This document shows positions 26,923 to 35,329 of a DNA stretch of 64,000 nucleotides, piece after piece (within the stretch, counting starts at the first letter, position 1; every line of letters begins with the position of its first letter). The notes beneath the pieces were generated by a model. That model was not told the origin of the DNA. It saw only the letters and a program-made list of their open reading frames with translations, and did no database searches. Position numbers and translations under genes: made by a program. Source of the stretch: Muribaculum sp. (lineage in GTDB: Bacteria; Bacillota; Clostridia; Lachnospirales; Lachnospiraceae); the NCBI GenBank assembly GCA_023663505.1, contig JAMPHH010000007.1, forward strand, positions 1 to 64,000. The letters are read 5' to 3'.

Positions 26923-27315
26923 TCACTCCGTCTCGCTCTCCGTCCCTTCCGCGGAGGGCACCATTGCCGCCATGATCTGCTCGGAGGTCATGGCAGTGTT
27001 TACCTCATATGTGCCGGGCTTCACGTCCTCCCTGTATTCGGATAAGAGGTATTGCAGCGCAAAAAGCTTACCATCCCTGCTCAGCCCTTTCTGCTGCATC
27101 AGCTCCCCAATCTCCATGACCGACATATCCTCCGTGACAGTCACCTGTATCGTCCTGCCGGCCTCCTCCGTGGTCATTGCGGGCTCCGTAAAAATCCTGT
27201 ATCCGTAATCATAGCAAACCGCGGCTCCCCTATAAATCACAAACACAACGGCGACAGCTACCACGAGCTTTAAAATCGCCCCGAATACGGCGAACATTAA
27301 ATTCTTGGTTTTCAT
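26923..27315 (-). CDS. short MltG/YceG-like membrane protein without catalytic domain
   Basis: 130 residues: one membrane helix (about 8-28) and an outside part matching only the N-terminal LysM-like piece of MltG (TIQVTVTEDMSVMEIGELMQQKGL, YLLSEYREDVKPGTYEVNTAMTSEQIMAAM). The lytic transglycosylase domain with the catalytic Glu is missing and no downstream frame restores it; the next gene begins 13 bases on. Full MltG (YrrL) sits at this spot in Bacillus, so this is a shortened ortholog, which I think is a stable family in this lineage rather than a fresh break. Confidence 0.8.
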   Translation of the reverse strand: MKTKNLMFAVFGAILKLVVAVAVVFVIYRGAAVCYDYGYRIFTEPAMTTEEAGRTIQVTVTEDMSVMEIGELMQQKGLSRDGKLFALQYLLSEYREDVKPGTYEVNTAMTSEQIMAAMVPSAEGTESETE

Positions 27316-27349
27316 TGCCTATCCCTTCTTTCCCAAAGCCATGGCGCAG

Positions 27350-27670
27350 CTACTCAAAATGCATGGCATCTGTCAAACGCAGATTGATATCCTGCAGCAG
27401 TCTGCAAAACGCCAGCTCTGCCGCCAAGAATCGATCCACCAACGGATTCTCCCGAAAGCCGGCGAACTCCCGCTCAAAATTATCAATCTGTTCAAACGTG
27501 GTTGACTCATTGGTCTGCAATTCCATATTGCGGGCGCGATACTCGTCTATCTGCTTTTTCAGCTCCGGCTGCTGATTCACAAGGATACGCTGTGTGTCAT
27601 ATTCATGATAGATATCCGACGCCAGAATCGCTGCGATCAACTGCTGCAATGCATTATCAATATTGCTCAT
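27350..27670 (-). CDS. YlbF/YmcA family protein
   Basis: A helical 106-residue protein of the YlbF family (PF06133): LAAAILASDIYHEYD-like start, LKKQIDEYRARNMELQ, and a C-terminal helix pair with AELAFCRLLQDINLRL. In Bacillus the YlbF-YmcA-YaaT complex steers RNase Y in mRNA maturation. Here the gene begins 3 bases after the RNase J stop, which suggests a shared role in RNA decay in this organism; that link is inference from position. Confidence 0.85.
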   Translation of the reverse strand: MSNIDNALQQLIAAILASDIYHEYDTQRILVNQQPELKKQIDEYRARNMELQTNESTTFEQIDNFEREFAGFRENPLVDRFLAAELAFCRLLQDINLRLTDAMHFE

Positions 27671-27673
27671 CTG

Positions 27674-29350
27674 TTATACCTCCATAATGATTGGAAGTAT
27701 CATAGGTCTTCTCTTTGTTTTCTTCCAAACGTATTCACCCAGTACATCCTTTGTCACGGACTTTAATTTACCCCAATCAGTGATCCCCTTGTCCAAGCAT
27801 CCCTGCAGAGCCTCGTCAACAGTAAGCCGCGCCTCCTCGATCAGCTCGTCAGATTCCCGCACATACACAAAGCCTCTCGAGACGATATCGGGACCTGCCA
27901 CCAGCTCGCCGCTGACCCTTTCCAGACTCATCACCACGATCATAATGCCGTCCTCAGCCAAATGCTGTCTGTCTCTCAACACCACGTTACCCACGTCTCC
28001 CACGCCAAGACCATCTACCAAGATCGCCCCCGTGGGCACCTTACCTGTAACTCTTGCCGACTGCTCGTCAAGCTCCAGTACATCACCCGAGGAAAGAATG
28101 AAGATATCGTCCTTCTCAATCCCCAGATTCTCCGCGATCTTAGCCTGAGCCTTCAGATGCTTGTACTCACCGTGCACAGGGATCGCATATTTGGGATGCG
28201 TCAGCGTGTAGATCAGCTTGATCTCCTCCTGACAGGCATGACCTGATACATGGGTATCCTGAAAGATCACATCCGCCCCCTTGCGCTGCAGCTCATTGAT
28301 GATCTTGGTCACGGCCTTCTCGTTGCCCGGGATAGGGTTGGAGGAGAAGATCACCGTGTCCCCCGCACCAATGGTAATCTTGCGGTGCATGTTGTTCGCC
28401 ATGCGGGAGAGCGCCGCCATGCTTTCTCCCTGACTGCCCGTGGTAATGATCACCTGCTGCTCGTCGGGATAATTCTTCATCTGGTCAATGTCCACCAAGG
28501 TATTCTCGGGAATACTGATACAGTCCAAGCTCTGGGCGATCTCTATGATATTGACCATGCTTCGCCCTTCCACACATACCTTGCGCCCAAACTTGTATGC
28601 GGTGTTGATGATCTGCTGCACGCGGTCAACATTCGAGGCAAAGGTCGCCACAAAGATGCGCGTGTTCTTGTGTTCATTAAACAGTGTGTCAAACGCCTTA
28701 CCCACCGTCTTCTCGGAGGGAGTAAACCCTGTCCTCTCCGCGTTGGTCGAGTCACACATCAACGCCAACACGCCCTTTTTGCCCAGCTCCGCAAAACGCT
28801 GCAAATCTATCGCGTCTCCAAACACGGGAGTGTAGTCCACCTTGAAGTCACCTGTGTGCACCACGATACCCGCGGGTGAATAAATCGCCAATGCCGCCGC
28901 GTCCACGATACTGTGATTCGTCTTGATGAATTCCACGCGAAACTGTCCCACATTGATAGACTGCCCAAACTTCATCACCTTGCGCTTGGTAGTCTTCATC
29001 ATATTATGCTCTGTCAGCTTGTTCTCTATGATACCCATTGTCAGACGGGTAGCATAAATGGGAACATTGACCTCCCGAAGCACATAGGGCAGTGCGCCGA
29101 TATGGTCTTCATGCCCGTGGGTGATCACAAATGCCTTCACCTTGTCAATGTGATTCTTCAGATACGTCACGTCAGGAATCACCAAGTCGATTCCCAACAT
29201 ATCATCTGCCGGAAAAGACAGGCCGCAATCTACCACAATAATACTGTCCTCATACTCGAAGGCAGTAATATTCATACCGATCTGCTCCAAGCCGCCCAAA
29301 GGGATAATCTTTAATCTTGAAGCTGCATTATTCTCTTTTTGCTTTCTCAC
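27674..29350 (-). CDS. rnj: ribonuclease J
   Basis: Metallo-beta-lactamase/beta-CASP nuclease with 5'-3' exo- and endonuclease activity in the family. The zinc motif THGHEDHIGALPY, the IVVHTGDFKVD loop, the beta-CASP motif ITTGSQGE and the C-terminal HVSGHA and PVHGEYKHL are present. 558 residues, full length. RNase J is often accompanied by a second paralog; only one is in this window. The 190-base gap upstream holds two dispersed hairpin elements. Confidence 0.96.
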   Translation of the reverse strand: MRKQKENNAASRLKIIPLGGLEQIGMNITAFEYEDSIIVVDCGLSFPADDMLGIDLVIPDVTYLKNHIDKVKAFVITHGHEDHIGALPYVLREVNVPIYATRLTMGIIENKLTEHNMMKTTKRKVMKFGQSINVGQFRVEFIKTNHSIVDAAALAIYSPAGIVVHTGDFKVDYTPVFGDAIDLQRFAELGKKGVLALMCDSTNAERTGFTPSEKTVGKAFDTLFNEHKNTRIFVATFASNVDRVQQIINTAYKFGRKVCVEGRSMVNIIEIAQSLDCISIPENTLVDIDQMKNYPDEQQVIITTGSQGESMAALSRMANNMHRKITIGAGDTVIFSSNPIPGNEKAVTKIINELQRKGADVIFQDTHVSGHACQEEIKLIYTLTHPKYAIPVHGEYKHLKAQAKIAENLGIEKDDIFILSSGDVLELDEQSARVTGKVPTGAILVDGLGVGDVGNVVLRDRQHLAEDGIMIVVMSLERVSGELVAGPDIVSRGFVYVRESDELIEEARLTVDEALQGCLDKGITDWGKLKSVTKDVLGEYVWKKTKRRPMILPIIMEV

Positions 29351-29409
29351 GAAATTTCCTCCATTTTTATCATATTACTATTCTCACCTTTTTAAAACAA
29401 TTACTTTAG

Positions 29410-29452
29410 GAACCGTTCAGAAATAACTTTGCAAAAGTTATTTCTGGTTCCG
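29410..29452. repeat. long perfect hairpin upstream of RNase J
   Basis: Perfect 12-bp arms AGAAATAACTTT/AAAGTTATTTCT with a 3-base loop, enclosed by GGAACC/GGTTCC. It carries the AACCGTTCAGAA core shared by other intergenic elements of this window. It may terminate transcription from DUF1292 or mark the RNase J leader. Confidence 0.7.
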
Positions 29453-29475
29453 GTAAATTGCGAATTGCTACCTTA

Positions 29476-29542
29476 TTCTGTCTCGGATTTTGATGCAGAA
29501 TACGCATCAAAATCTCTCGCGGTTGCACCGTGAATAGTAACT
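29476..29542. repeat. 67-bp dispersed repeat, copy 2
   Basis: Exact copy of 13286-13352. The element begins on the last bases of the DUF1292 stop codon (29541-29543), so it was placed, or kept, directly after a gene end. Confidence 0.9.
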
Positions 29543-29810
29543 ATTCGCGTACAAAATCAACGTCCTCCATCATATTCGCAAATATCTCGGAGACCGCATT
29601 CAATTCCTGTTCATCAGAAACGATGGCAAAGAGACTCTCACTCTCGCCATCCTCAGACATATCCTTGAGGATCAAAGCCTCGCCGTCACCCTCCTCAAAG
29701 TCTGTCACCAGAATATAGTTATGCCCGCCGATCCTTGTCTGCTCCAACACATAGAAATCCACAGCATCCTCGCCGCCCGCGTTAAATGTAATCTTCTCTA
29801 ATTTACCCAT
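29541..29810 (-). CDS. DUF1292 family protein (YrzB-like)
   Basis: A small acidic protein of 89 residues, MGKLEKITFNAGGEDAVDF at the start, with FYVLEQTRIGGHNYILVTD and GEALILKDMSE matching DUF1292 (YrzB). Function unknown in all relatives I know. Its ATG lies inside the last codons of the yrrK-like gene (8-base overlap), preserving the conserved ireB-yrrK-yrzB order of Firmicutes. Confidence 0.88.
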   Translation of the reverse strand: MGKLEKITFNAGGEDAVDFYVLEQTRIGGHNYILVTDFEEGDGEALILKDMSEDGESESLFAIVSDEQELNAVSEIFANMMEDVDFVRE

Positions 29811-30285
29811 TCCGATCCCCGTCAACCCCCATGTCAGCCTTCCCTGTGTCGTCCGACTGCATATCAAACCTTTTGCGATCAAGATATCCCTGCAGGATAA
29901 ACACCGCCGCAAGCTTGTCCACATACTCCTTGCGATGCTCCCTGCGAATCCCCGCCTCCATCATCGTCCTGTCCGCGGATACCGTGGTAAGACGCTCGTC
30001 CCACATGGCAACAGGAAGCCCTGTCCTGCGCTCCAGCTTGTCCCGAAATTCCTCCGTGAGCTCCACTCGCACACCCTCGCTGCCATTCATATGCTTGGGA
30101 AGTCCGAGCACCAACTCCTCCACCTCGTATTCCTCGATCAGCTCCTCAATCCGAGCCAACGTCCGCCGAAGCTTATTCTCCTCCTTGCGGCGGATAATCT
30201 CCACTCCCTGAGCCGTCAAAAGCAATGGGTCACTCACTGCCACTCCCACTGTCTTCGAGCCAAAGTCCAAGCCCATGATCCTCAT
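29803..30285 (-). CDS. ruvX: YqgF/RuvX-type nuclease (YrrK)
   Basis: RNase H-fold nuclease, 160 residues. MGLDFGSKTVGVAVSDPL holds the first catalytic Asp, VLGLPKHMNGSEG the second strand motif, and DERLTTVSA and YVDKLAAVFILQGYL the later acidic residues. Proposed roles are Holliday-junction resolution and processing of pre-16S rRNA. The last 20 residues are a divergent acidic tail. Between ireB (12-base gap) and DUF1292. Confidence 0.93.
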   Translation of the reverse strand: MRIMGLDFGSKTVGVAVSDPLLLTAQGVEIIRRKEENKLRRTLARIEELIEEYEVEELVLGLPKHMNGSEGVRVELTEEFRDKLERRTGLPVAMWDERLTTVSADRTMMEAGIRREHRKEYVDKLAAVFILQGYLDRKRFDMQSDDTGKADMGVDGDRNG

Positions 30286-30297
30286 AGGATTCCCCTC

Positions 30298-30561
30298 CTA
30301 TGACCACTGATTACTCTTAATATATTCTGTCAGAAGCTCCTCCACCAATTCGTCCCGCTCCACCTTCATGATTAGGCTTCTCGCACTCTTATGACTGGTA
30401 ATATAGGTGGGGTCTCCGCTCATGATATATCCCACGATCTGATTCACCGGATTGTAGCCCTTCTCTGTCAAAGCCTCATAAACAGTGGACAAAACCATCT
30501 TCACTCCGGTTTCCGGCTCTGACTCGACCTTGAAAAATTGTGTGTTTCCTAAATCCTGCAT
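30298..30561 (-). CDS. ireB: IreB family regulatory phosphoprotein
   Basis: An 87-residue protein that in Enterococcus is phosphorylated by the PASTA kinase IreK and lowers cephalosporin resistance. The conserved core (KMVLSTVYEALTEKGYNPVNQ, YIMSGDPTYITSHKSARSLI) is intact, and the Thr-rich region at residue 7 onward (NTQFF) leaves the usual phosphosite plausible. First gene of the ireB-ruvX-DUF1292 group. Confidence 0.94.
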   Translation of the reverse strand: MQDLGNTQFFKVESEPETGVKMVLSTVYEALTEKGYNPVNQIVGYIMSGDPTYITSHKSARSLIMKVERDELVEELLTEYIKSNQWS

Positions 30562-30649
30562 AATTCCATCCTTCTTCTTAAAATTTCCAAATTTACCCTA
30601 TTTTCTCTATCTTACCGCATTTTGAAAGAAAATTCAATCATTATATTTT

Positions 30650-30834
30650 GTAACCGTTCAGAACCAAGCAAATTGAACTGGAATGTGTATTTGAATGCTT
30701 GCATTCAAGGACACATTTTCAGGGCAATTTATTTGGCGAGAGCCAAACACCGAGTAAACACGCAGTGTTTATGAGGTTGGTTCAGAACCAAGCAAATTGA
30801 ACTGGAAATGTGTATTTGAATGCTTGCATTCAAG
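30650..30834. repeat. two-copy intergenic hairpin element at the mtaB 3' end
   Basis: Two direct repeats of about 53 bases (30657-30709 and 30781-30834, one base indel) flank a middle part with a TTTGGC-GAGA-GCCAAA hairpin. Each repeat contains the perfect palindrome TTGAATGCTTGCATTCAA. The first copy opens with GTAACCGTTCAGAACC, shared with 35225. The second copy supplies the TGA stop codon of mtaB. Confidence 0.8.
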
Positions 30835-32284
30835 AGGTTGATTCCAAACAGTCACCATACATTCCCATGAGAATTTCATCTGTGAGGAACCCCTGTACCT
30901 GCACCTGTGTTATGATGTTGGAAAGCTTTTCCTCCCCTGCGAGAACAGCAACCTTCACATAATCCTTGGTGTGTCCCACCCAGTAAAGACTGCCCTCTAC
31001 CTCTCGTTTATCTTCCCATAGCACCTCTGCCTGTCCGCCTATGTAATCACCCCGAAACGCCTTGGACTGTCGCCTCTCCAATGCGAGCAACACATCACTG
31101 CGAGCCGCCTTTTCCCTGTCCGTAAGCTGCCCCGGCATCTCGTCCGCCCGAGTCCCCCGTCGTCTGGAATATTTAAAGATATGCATCTCATAGAATCCCA
31201 CCCGCTCCAAGAACTCCTTGGTCTGTGCAAATTCCTCCTCTGTCTCCCCGGGAAAGCCCACAATCACATCTGTGGTGATCGCCGGGTGCGCAAACGCCTG
31301 CCGCAGTCTCTCCACTCCCTGCAAGTATTCCCCGGTAGTGTAATGTCTATTCATGCGTTTTAATGTCTCGTCACAGCCGCTCTGCAGAGAGAGGTGAAAG
31401 TGGGGGCATAGCTTGGGCAGCGCCGCAAGCCTCTCCACGGTCTCTCTCGTGATGATCCTCGGTTCCAGAGACCCCAATCGTATGCGCTCTATCCCATCCG
31501 CTTGGTCATGTATCCGCTCCACCAGATCGACCAGTCTGCTCTCCCCCTGACGACTCGTCCCCTTATCAAGATCGATCCCATAGGAGCTGATATGTATGCC
31601 CGTGAGCACGATCTCCCGAAAGCCCCTCTCCGCCAGTCCGCGAACCTCTGTCAGTATGTCTTCCTCCCGCCTGCTGCGCACCCTGCCTCTCGCATAGGGA
31701 ATGATGCAATAGGAGCAAAATTGATTGCAGCCGTCCTGAATCTTGATATAAGCCCTCGTGTGCTCCGCAGTCTGCTTCAAGGTCATCGCTTCAAAGTCAC
31801 AGGGAACGCTGAGATCGAGCACCGTGAAGCCGCCCAGAGTCTTGTCAGATGATGCCTTGACAGGCAGAAGCTCGTCCGCCCGCACCCCTTTTGTCCGGTT
31901 CTTGCCGCACTCGTCTCCTGCCGTCTGTATTTTACCACGCTCCGCCAAGAATTCCTCTAATATCTGTGCCAAATCCCCTTTGCGGTTGTTGCCGATGGCG
32001 AGGTCGATACTATCATCCTTCTCCACCCCCTCCATGTCTGTCTGAACATAGCAGCCCACCGCCACCACCACCGCCTGCGGGTTCTTCTGCTTTGCACGGT
32101 GGAGCATCTGTCTGCTCTTTCTGTCGGCTATATTGGTAACGGTACATGTGTTGATAATGTAAATATCGGCAATTTGATCAAATGGAACGATCTGATATCC
32201 CTTTTCTTGTAAAATCTGTTGCATTACATCCAGTTCATAGGAGTTTACTTTGCAGCCAAGGTTGTGGAATGCTACACTTTTCAT
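30830..32284 (-). CDS. mtaB: tRNA t6A37 methylthiotransferase MtaB
   Basis: Radical-SAM enzyme that adds a methylthio group to t6A37 (ms2t6A). UPF0004 domain with three Cys (NLGCKVN, NTCTVTN, GCYVQ), radical-SAM cluster CNQFCSYC, and C-terminal TRAM domain. 484 residues from the ATG at 32284, which follows GAGGG by seven bases; an in-frame start at 32320 lacks support. A loop of about 40 residues (AERGKIQTAGDECGKNR and on) before the radical-SAM part is longer than usual. The last four residues lie in an intergenic repeat. Confidence 0.93.
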   Translation of the reverse strand: MKSVAFHNLGCKVNSYELDVMQQILQEKGYQIVPFDQIADIYIINTCTVTNIADRKSRQMLHRAKQKNPQAVVVAVGCYVQTDMEGVEKDDSIDLAIGNNRKGDLAQILEEFLAERGKIQTAGDECGKNRTKGVRADELLPVKASSDKTLGGFTVLDLSVPCDFEAMTLKQTAEHTRAYIKIQDGCNQFCSYCIIPYARGRVRSRREEDILTEVRGLAERGFREIVLTGIHISSYGIDLDKGTSRQGESRLVDLVERIHDQADGIERIRLGSLEPRIITRETVERLAALPKLCPHFHLSLQSGCDETLKRMNRHYTTGEYLQGVERLRQAFAHPAITTDVIVGFPGETEEEFAQTKEFLERVGFYEMHIFKYSRRRGTRADEMPGQLTDREKAARSDVLLALERRQSKAFRGDYIGGQAEVLWEDKREVEGSLYWVGHTKDYVKVAVLAGEEKLSNIITQVQVQGFLTDEILMGMYGDCLESTS

Positions 32285-32319
32285 ACGAAGTCCCTCGCTT
32301 TTTTTGTATCGTTTTGTCA

Positions 32320-32348
32320 TTGACTTTTACCCGTGAAACCTTTAATAT
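32320..32348 (+). promoter_or_regulatory. sigma-A promoter of the HPr-like gene
   Basis: TTGACT (32320-32325), 17-base spacer, TAATAT (32343-32348). A small dyad GAGGGTATGGTGCCCTC follows at 32356-32372, at the expected start site. Confidence 0.75.
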
Positions 32349-32396
32349 GAAGCATGAGGGTATGGTGCCCTCTGACTATCCAAGGAGGTAACTATT

Positions 32397-32627
32397 ATGA
32401 AAACAGTTCAGATTAGCTTAAATTCTATTGACAAGGTAAAGTCTTTTGTAAATGATGTATCCAAATTCGACTATGACTTTGATTTAGTGTCCGGAAGATA
32501 CGTGATCGACGCAAAATCCATCATGGGTATCTTCAGTCTGGATCTCTCCAAGAATATTGACCTGAACATCCATGCGGAGGACGGTATCGATGACGTCATG
32601 GAAATGCTTAAGCCCTATTTGGTCTAA
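32397..32627 (+). CDS. HPr-like protein lacking the phospho-accepting histidine
   Basis: A 76-residue HPr fold. DAKSIMGIFSLDL matches the segment around HPr Ser46, the HPr-kinase site (here Ser41). The HARPA loop with His15 is missing; the matching part reads NSIDKVKSFVNDV. It therefore cannot carry phosphate in the sugar PTS but could still be seryl-phosphorylated and act as a Crh-like cofactor in carbon catabolite control. Strong site AAGGAGG before the ATG; own promoter. Confidence 0.85.
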   Translation: MKTVQISLNSIDKVKSFVNDVSKFDYDFDLVSGRYVIDAKSIMGIFSLDLSKNIDLNIHAEDGIDDVMEMLKPYLV

Positions 32628-32653
32628 TCAAAATATGATTCCCGCAAGAATCA

Positions 32654-32774
32654 GGTTATCAGTTCAGCCATACGGCACCCGCAAAATACTTGTATGCGCC
32701 AAAATGAGTTGAAAACTCATTTTGTGTGCATAAGCATTGCGATTCAGCAGAAGGCTGAACTGTAACGATTAACC
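32654..32774. repeat. MITE-like intergenic element
   Basis: Ends form an inverted repeat: GGTTATCAGTTCAGCC at 32654 and GGCTGAACTG...TTAACC ending at 32774. Inside is a perfect 10-bp hairpin AAAATGAGTT/AACTCATTTT at 32701-32723. It lies between the convergent HPr-like and thiI genes. No gene inside. Confidence 0.7.
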
Positions 32775-32817
32775 TCTTCATTTGCGAAATGTGCCCGTAT
32801 TCTGCATAGCTGAATTG

Positions 32818-33996
32818 CTATCCCACAATGATCAATTCATCTGTCTCTAAGGCAGTCTTTACCAATTCCTCGATCCGCTCGTCCAGATTATGCTCGTGTC
32901 TGCGAATGATATTCACATTCGGCTTAGTCACAGGGTGCTTTGCCACAAAAATCGTACAGCAATCCTCATAGGGAAGTATAGAGGTCTCGAAGGTTCCTAT
33001 CCGTTCTGCCACCTCCACTATCTCCTGCTTGTCAAAGCCGATCAGCGGACGATAGACCGGAAGCTCGCACACCTCATTGGTAGCCATCAGGGAATTCATG
33101 GTCTGGGAAGCCACCTGTCCGATGCTCTCACCGGTGATTAAGCCCAAGCATTCCGTCTCTTTCGCGATATGCTCCGCAATGCGCATCATATATCTGCGCA
33201 TGATAATGGTCAGCTCCTCATGGGGACATTTCTCATGAATATAGAGCTGAATGTCTGTAAAATTAATGACATGCAGATAGATTGGTCCCGTGTAACGTGA
33301 CACAAGCTTCGCCAGATCAACCACCTTCTGCTTAGCCCTGTCGCTGGTGTAAGGCGGAGCGTGGAAATAAACCGCGTCTATCTTCACGCCGCGCTTAGCT
33401 ATCATGTAACCGGCCACCGGAGAGTCAATGCCGCCGGACAACAGCAGCATCGCCTTCCCGCCTGTACCCACAGGCATCCCTCCGGGTCCCGGGATAATTT
33501 CCGAATAAATATAAATCTTTTCGCGCACCTCGATACACAAAAGTATATCCGGATTGTGGACATCCACCCGCATTTCAGGATATGCCTTCAAAACGGCTTC
33601 CCCCATATCCGCATTGATGTCCATGGATTCCTTCGGATAGTCCTTGCGAGCGCGGCGCGCATTTATTTTAAAGGTCTTATTGCGATCAGGATAGACGTCC
33701 GCAATGTACCTGACAACAGTGTCACAAAGCTTCTCAAACCCCTCATCCTCCACGGAAACCACAGGGCAAATGCCGGAGATACCGAACACTCGCTGTAGGT
33801 GCTCAACCACCTCGTCATAATCAAATTCCGTCTGCGCATCCACGTAGATACGCCCCTGACTTTTACTGATGAGAAATTGCCCCTCACATTTTTTTAATGC
33901 GTATTTTATTTGATGAACCAACGCATCCTCAAACAGATGCCGGTTCTTCCCCTTAATGCCAATCTCTGCGTATTTTATCAAAAAAGCCTTAAACAT
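32818..33996 (-). CDS. thiI: tRNA uridine 4-sulfurtransferase ThiI
   Basis: Makes s4U8 in tRNA. Ferredoxin-like and THUMP domains fill the first 165 residues, then the PP-loop ATPase with LLSGGIDSPVAGYM. The key Cys is in PYEDCCTIF. 392 residues, ending before any rhodanese domain, so sulfur must come directly from the cysteine desulfurase encoded just upstream, as in Bacillus NifZ-ThiI. The ATG at 33996 follows AGGAGG by five bases. Confidence 0.95.
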   Translation of the reverse strand: MFKAFLIKYAEIGIKGKNRHLFEDALVHQIKYALKKCEGQFLISKSQGRIYVDAQTEFDYDEVVEHLQRVFGISGICPVVSVEDEGFEKLCDTVVRYIADVYPDRNKTFKINARRARKDYPKESMDINADMGEAVLKAYPEMRVDVHNPDILLCIEVREKIYIYSEIIPGPGGMPVGTGGKAMLLLSGGIDSPVAGYMIAKRGVKIDAVYFHAPPYTSDRAKQKVVDLAKLVSRYTGPIYLHVINFTDIQLYIHEKCPHEELTIIMRRYMMRIAEHIAKETECLGLITGESIGQVASQTMNSLMATNEVCELPVYRPLIGFDKQEIVEVAERIGTFETSILPYEDCCTIFVAKHPVTKPNVNIIRRHEHNLDERIEELVKTALETDELIIVG

Positions 33997-34020
33997 TGCT
34001 TCCTCCTCGCCTTGCATGAA

Positions 34021-35193
34021 TCAAGCCCTGCGTGTATATTTACGCAACATTGGAATTTTATCATATAAAACTCTCAATGTATAGTCCAATTCTTCCTGAG
34101 TGGTAAAAACGGAGAAGCTAAATCGTATGGTGGACTCAAGGAGAGGCTTCTCCACACCGATCGCCTTGAGCGTAGCCGAGGGCTGAGGCTTGCGCGCAGC
34201 ACACGCGCTGCCGGCGGACACATAGATTCCCTCATCCTCCAAGGCATGTAACAGCACCTCGCTCCTCACACCCGCAAAGGAAACGCTGACCACATGGGGC
34301 GCCGTTCCCTCGCCGTAAGAGCCGTCAGGCAAAAGCCCGTTGATCTTCACACCCTCCATGCGTTCCAAGCCGTTGATAAACATCCTTTTGCAGCGATACA
34401 GTTGATTCACGTCCTCCTCCAAATGCTCATAAAGCATCTGTGCCGCCTTCGCCATGCCCGCGACTCCCGGTACATTCTCCGTGCCGGAGCGGAGGTTGAA
34501 CTGCTGTCCTCCCCCGAAATTAATGGATTGGATCTTCACCTTTTCCCGCACATACAATAGCCCCACGCCCTTGGGCCCGTGAATCTTGTGTCCGCTGGCA
34601 GAGAGCAGATCGATATTCATCCGCTTGGGATATATCCGCGCCTTGCCAAAGCCCTGCACCGCATCCACATGGAACAGGATATCGGGATTCACCTTTTTGA
34701 TCAGGGTTCCCGCCTCCGCAATCGGTTGAAGGGAGCCTATCTCATTGTTCGTGTGCATAATGGACACCAAAATCGTGTCGGGTCGAATCGCGCGGTGTAA
34801 ATCCTCCAGACGGATACATCCGGAGCCGTCTACCGGCAGATATGTCACCTGAAATCCAAGCCCCTCCAAATATTTCATGGTCTGCGTCACTGCCGGATGC
34901 TCTATCTGCGTGGTGATCAGATGCTTGCCCTGACGCTGATTCGCCAGCGCACAGCCGATGATTGCCAGATTATCCGACTCCGTGCCCCCCGAGGTAAAGA
35001 AAAGCTCCTTCTCGTTCACCTTGAGAATACCCGCCAAGATCTCCTTGGCGGAGCGGATATGGTTCTCAGCCGCCATTCCCTTTCTGTGCAAGCTCGAAGG
35101 ATTGCCATAATCTATACACATCAGCTTTTTCACCAACTCAGCCACGTCCGGAAAAACGCGGGTAGTGGCGGAATTGTCTAAATATATTTCCAT
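34021..35193 (-). CDS. cysteine desulfurase, NifS/NifZ type
   Basis: PLP enzyme that takes sulfur from cysteine. 390 residues: PLP Lys in SASGHKIHGPKG, substrate site TSGGTESDNLAI, HVDAVQGFG, and the mobile Cys loop SAGSACAARKPQPS. Placed 24 bases before thiI, so it most likely supplies persulfide for s4U rather than general Fe-S clusters; this follows the Bacillus nifZ-thiI pair. Confidence 0.93.
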   Translation of the reverse strand: MEIYLDNSATTRVFPDVAELVKKLMCIDYGNPSSLHRKGMAAENHIRSAKEILAGILKVNEKELFFTSGGTESDNLAIIGCALANQRQGKHLITTQIEHPAVTQTMKYLEGLGFQVTYLPVDGSGCIRLEDLHRAIRPDTILVSIMHTNNEIGSLQPIAEAGTLIKKVNPDILFHVDAVQGFGKARIYPKRMNIDLLSASGHKIHGPKGVGLLYVREKVKIQSINFGGGQQFNLRSGTENVPGVAGMAKAAQMLYEHLEEDVNQLYRCKRMFINGLERMEGVKINGLLPDGSYGEGTAPHVVSVSFAGVRSEVLLHALEDEGIYVSAGSACAARKPQPSATLKAIGVEKPLLESTIRFSFSVFTTQEELDYTLRVLYDKIPMLRKYTRRA

Positions 35194-35224
35194 GATGATA
35201 CTCCTTCTATATCTTCACATTTCC

Positions 35225-35279
35225 GTAACTATTCAGAACCGACCTCGTAAACACTACGCATTTGCTTCTGAACGGTTAC
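35225..35279. repeat. GTAAC-type inverted-repeat element
   Basis: Ends GTAACTATTCAGAA (35225-35238) and TTCTGAACGGTTAC (35266-35279) pair with two mismatches. It lies between the nifS-like gene and rsmE and shares its ends with 30650-30665 and 29410-29420. Confidence 0.65.
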
Positions 35280-35329
35280 ACATTTCTTATTCATATAATA
35301 TGCAGAAAAAAGCTTACAGTTCAGCCTTT

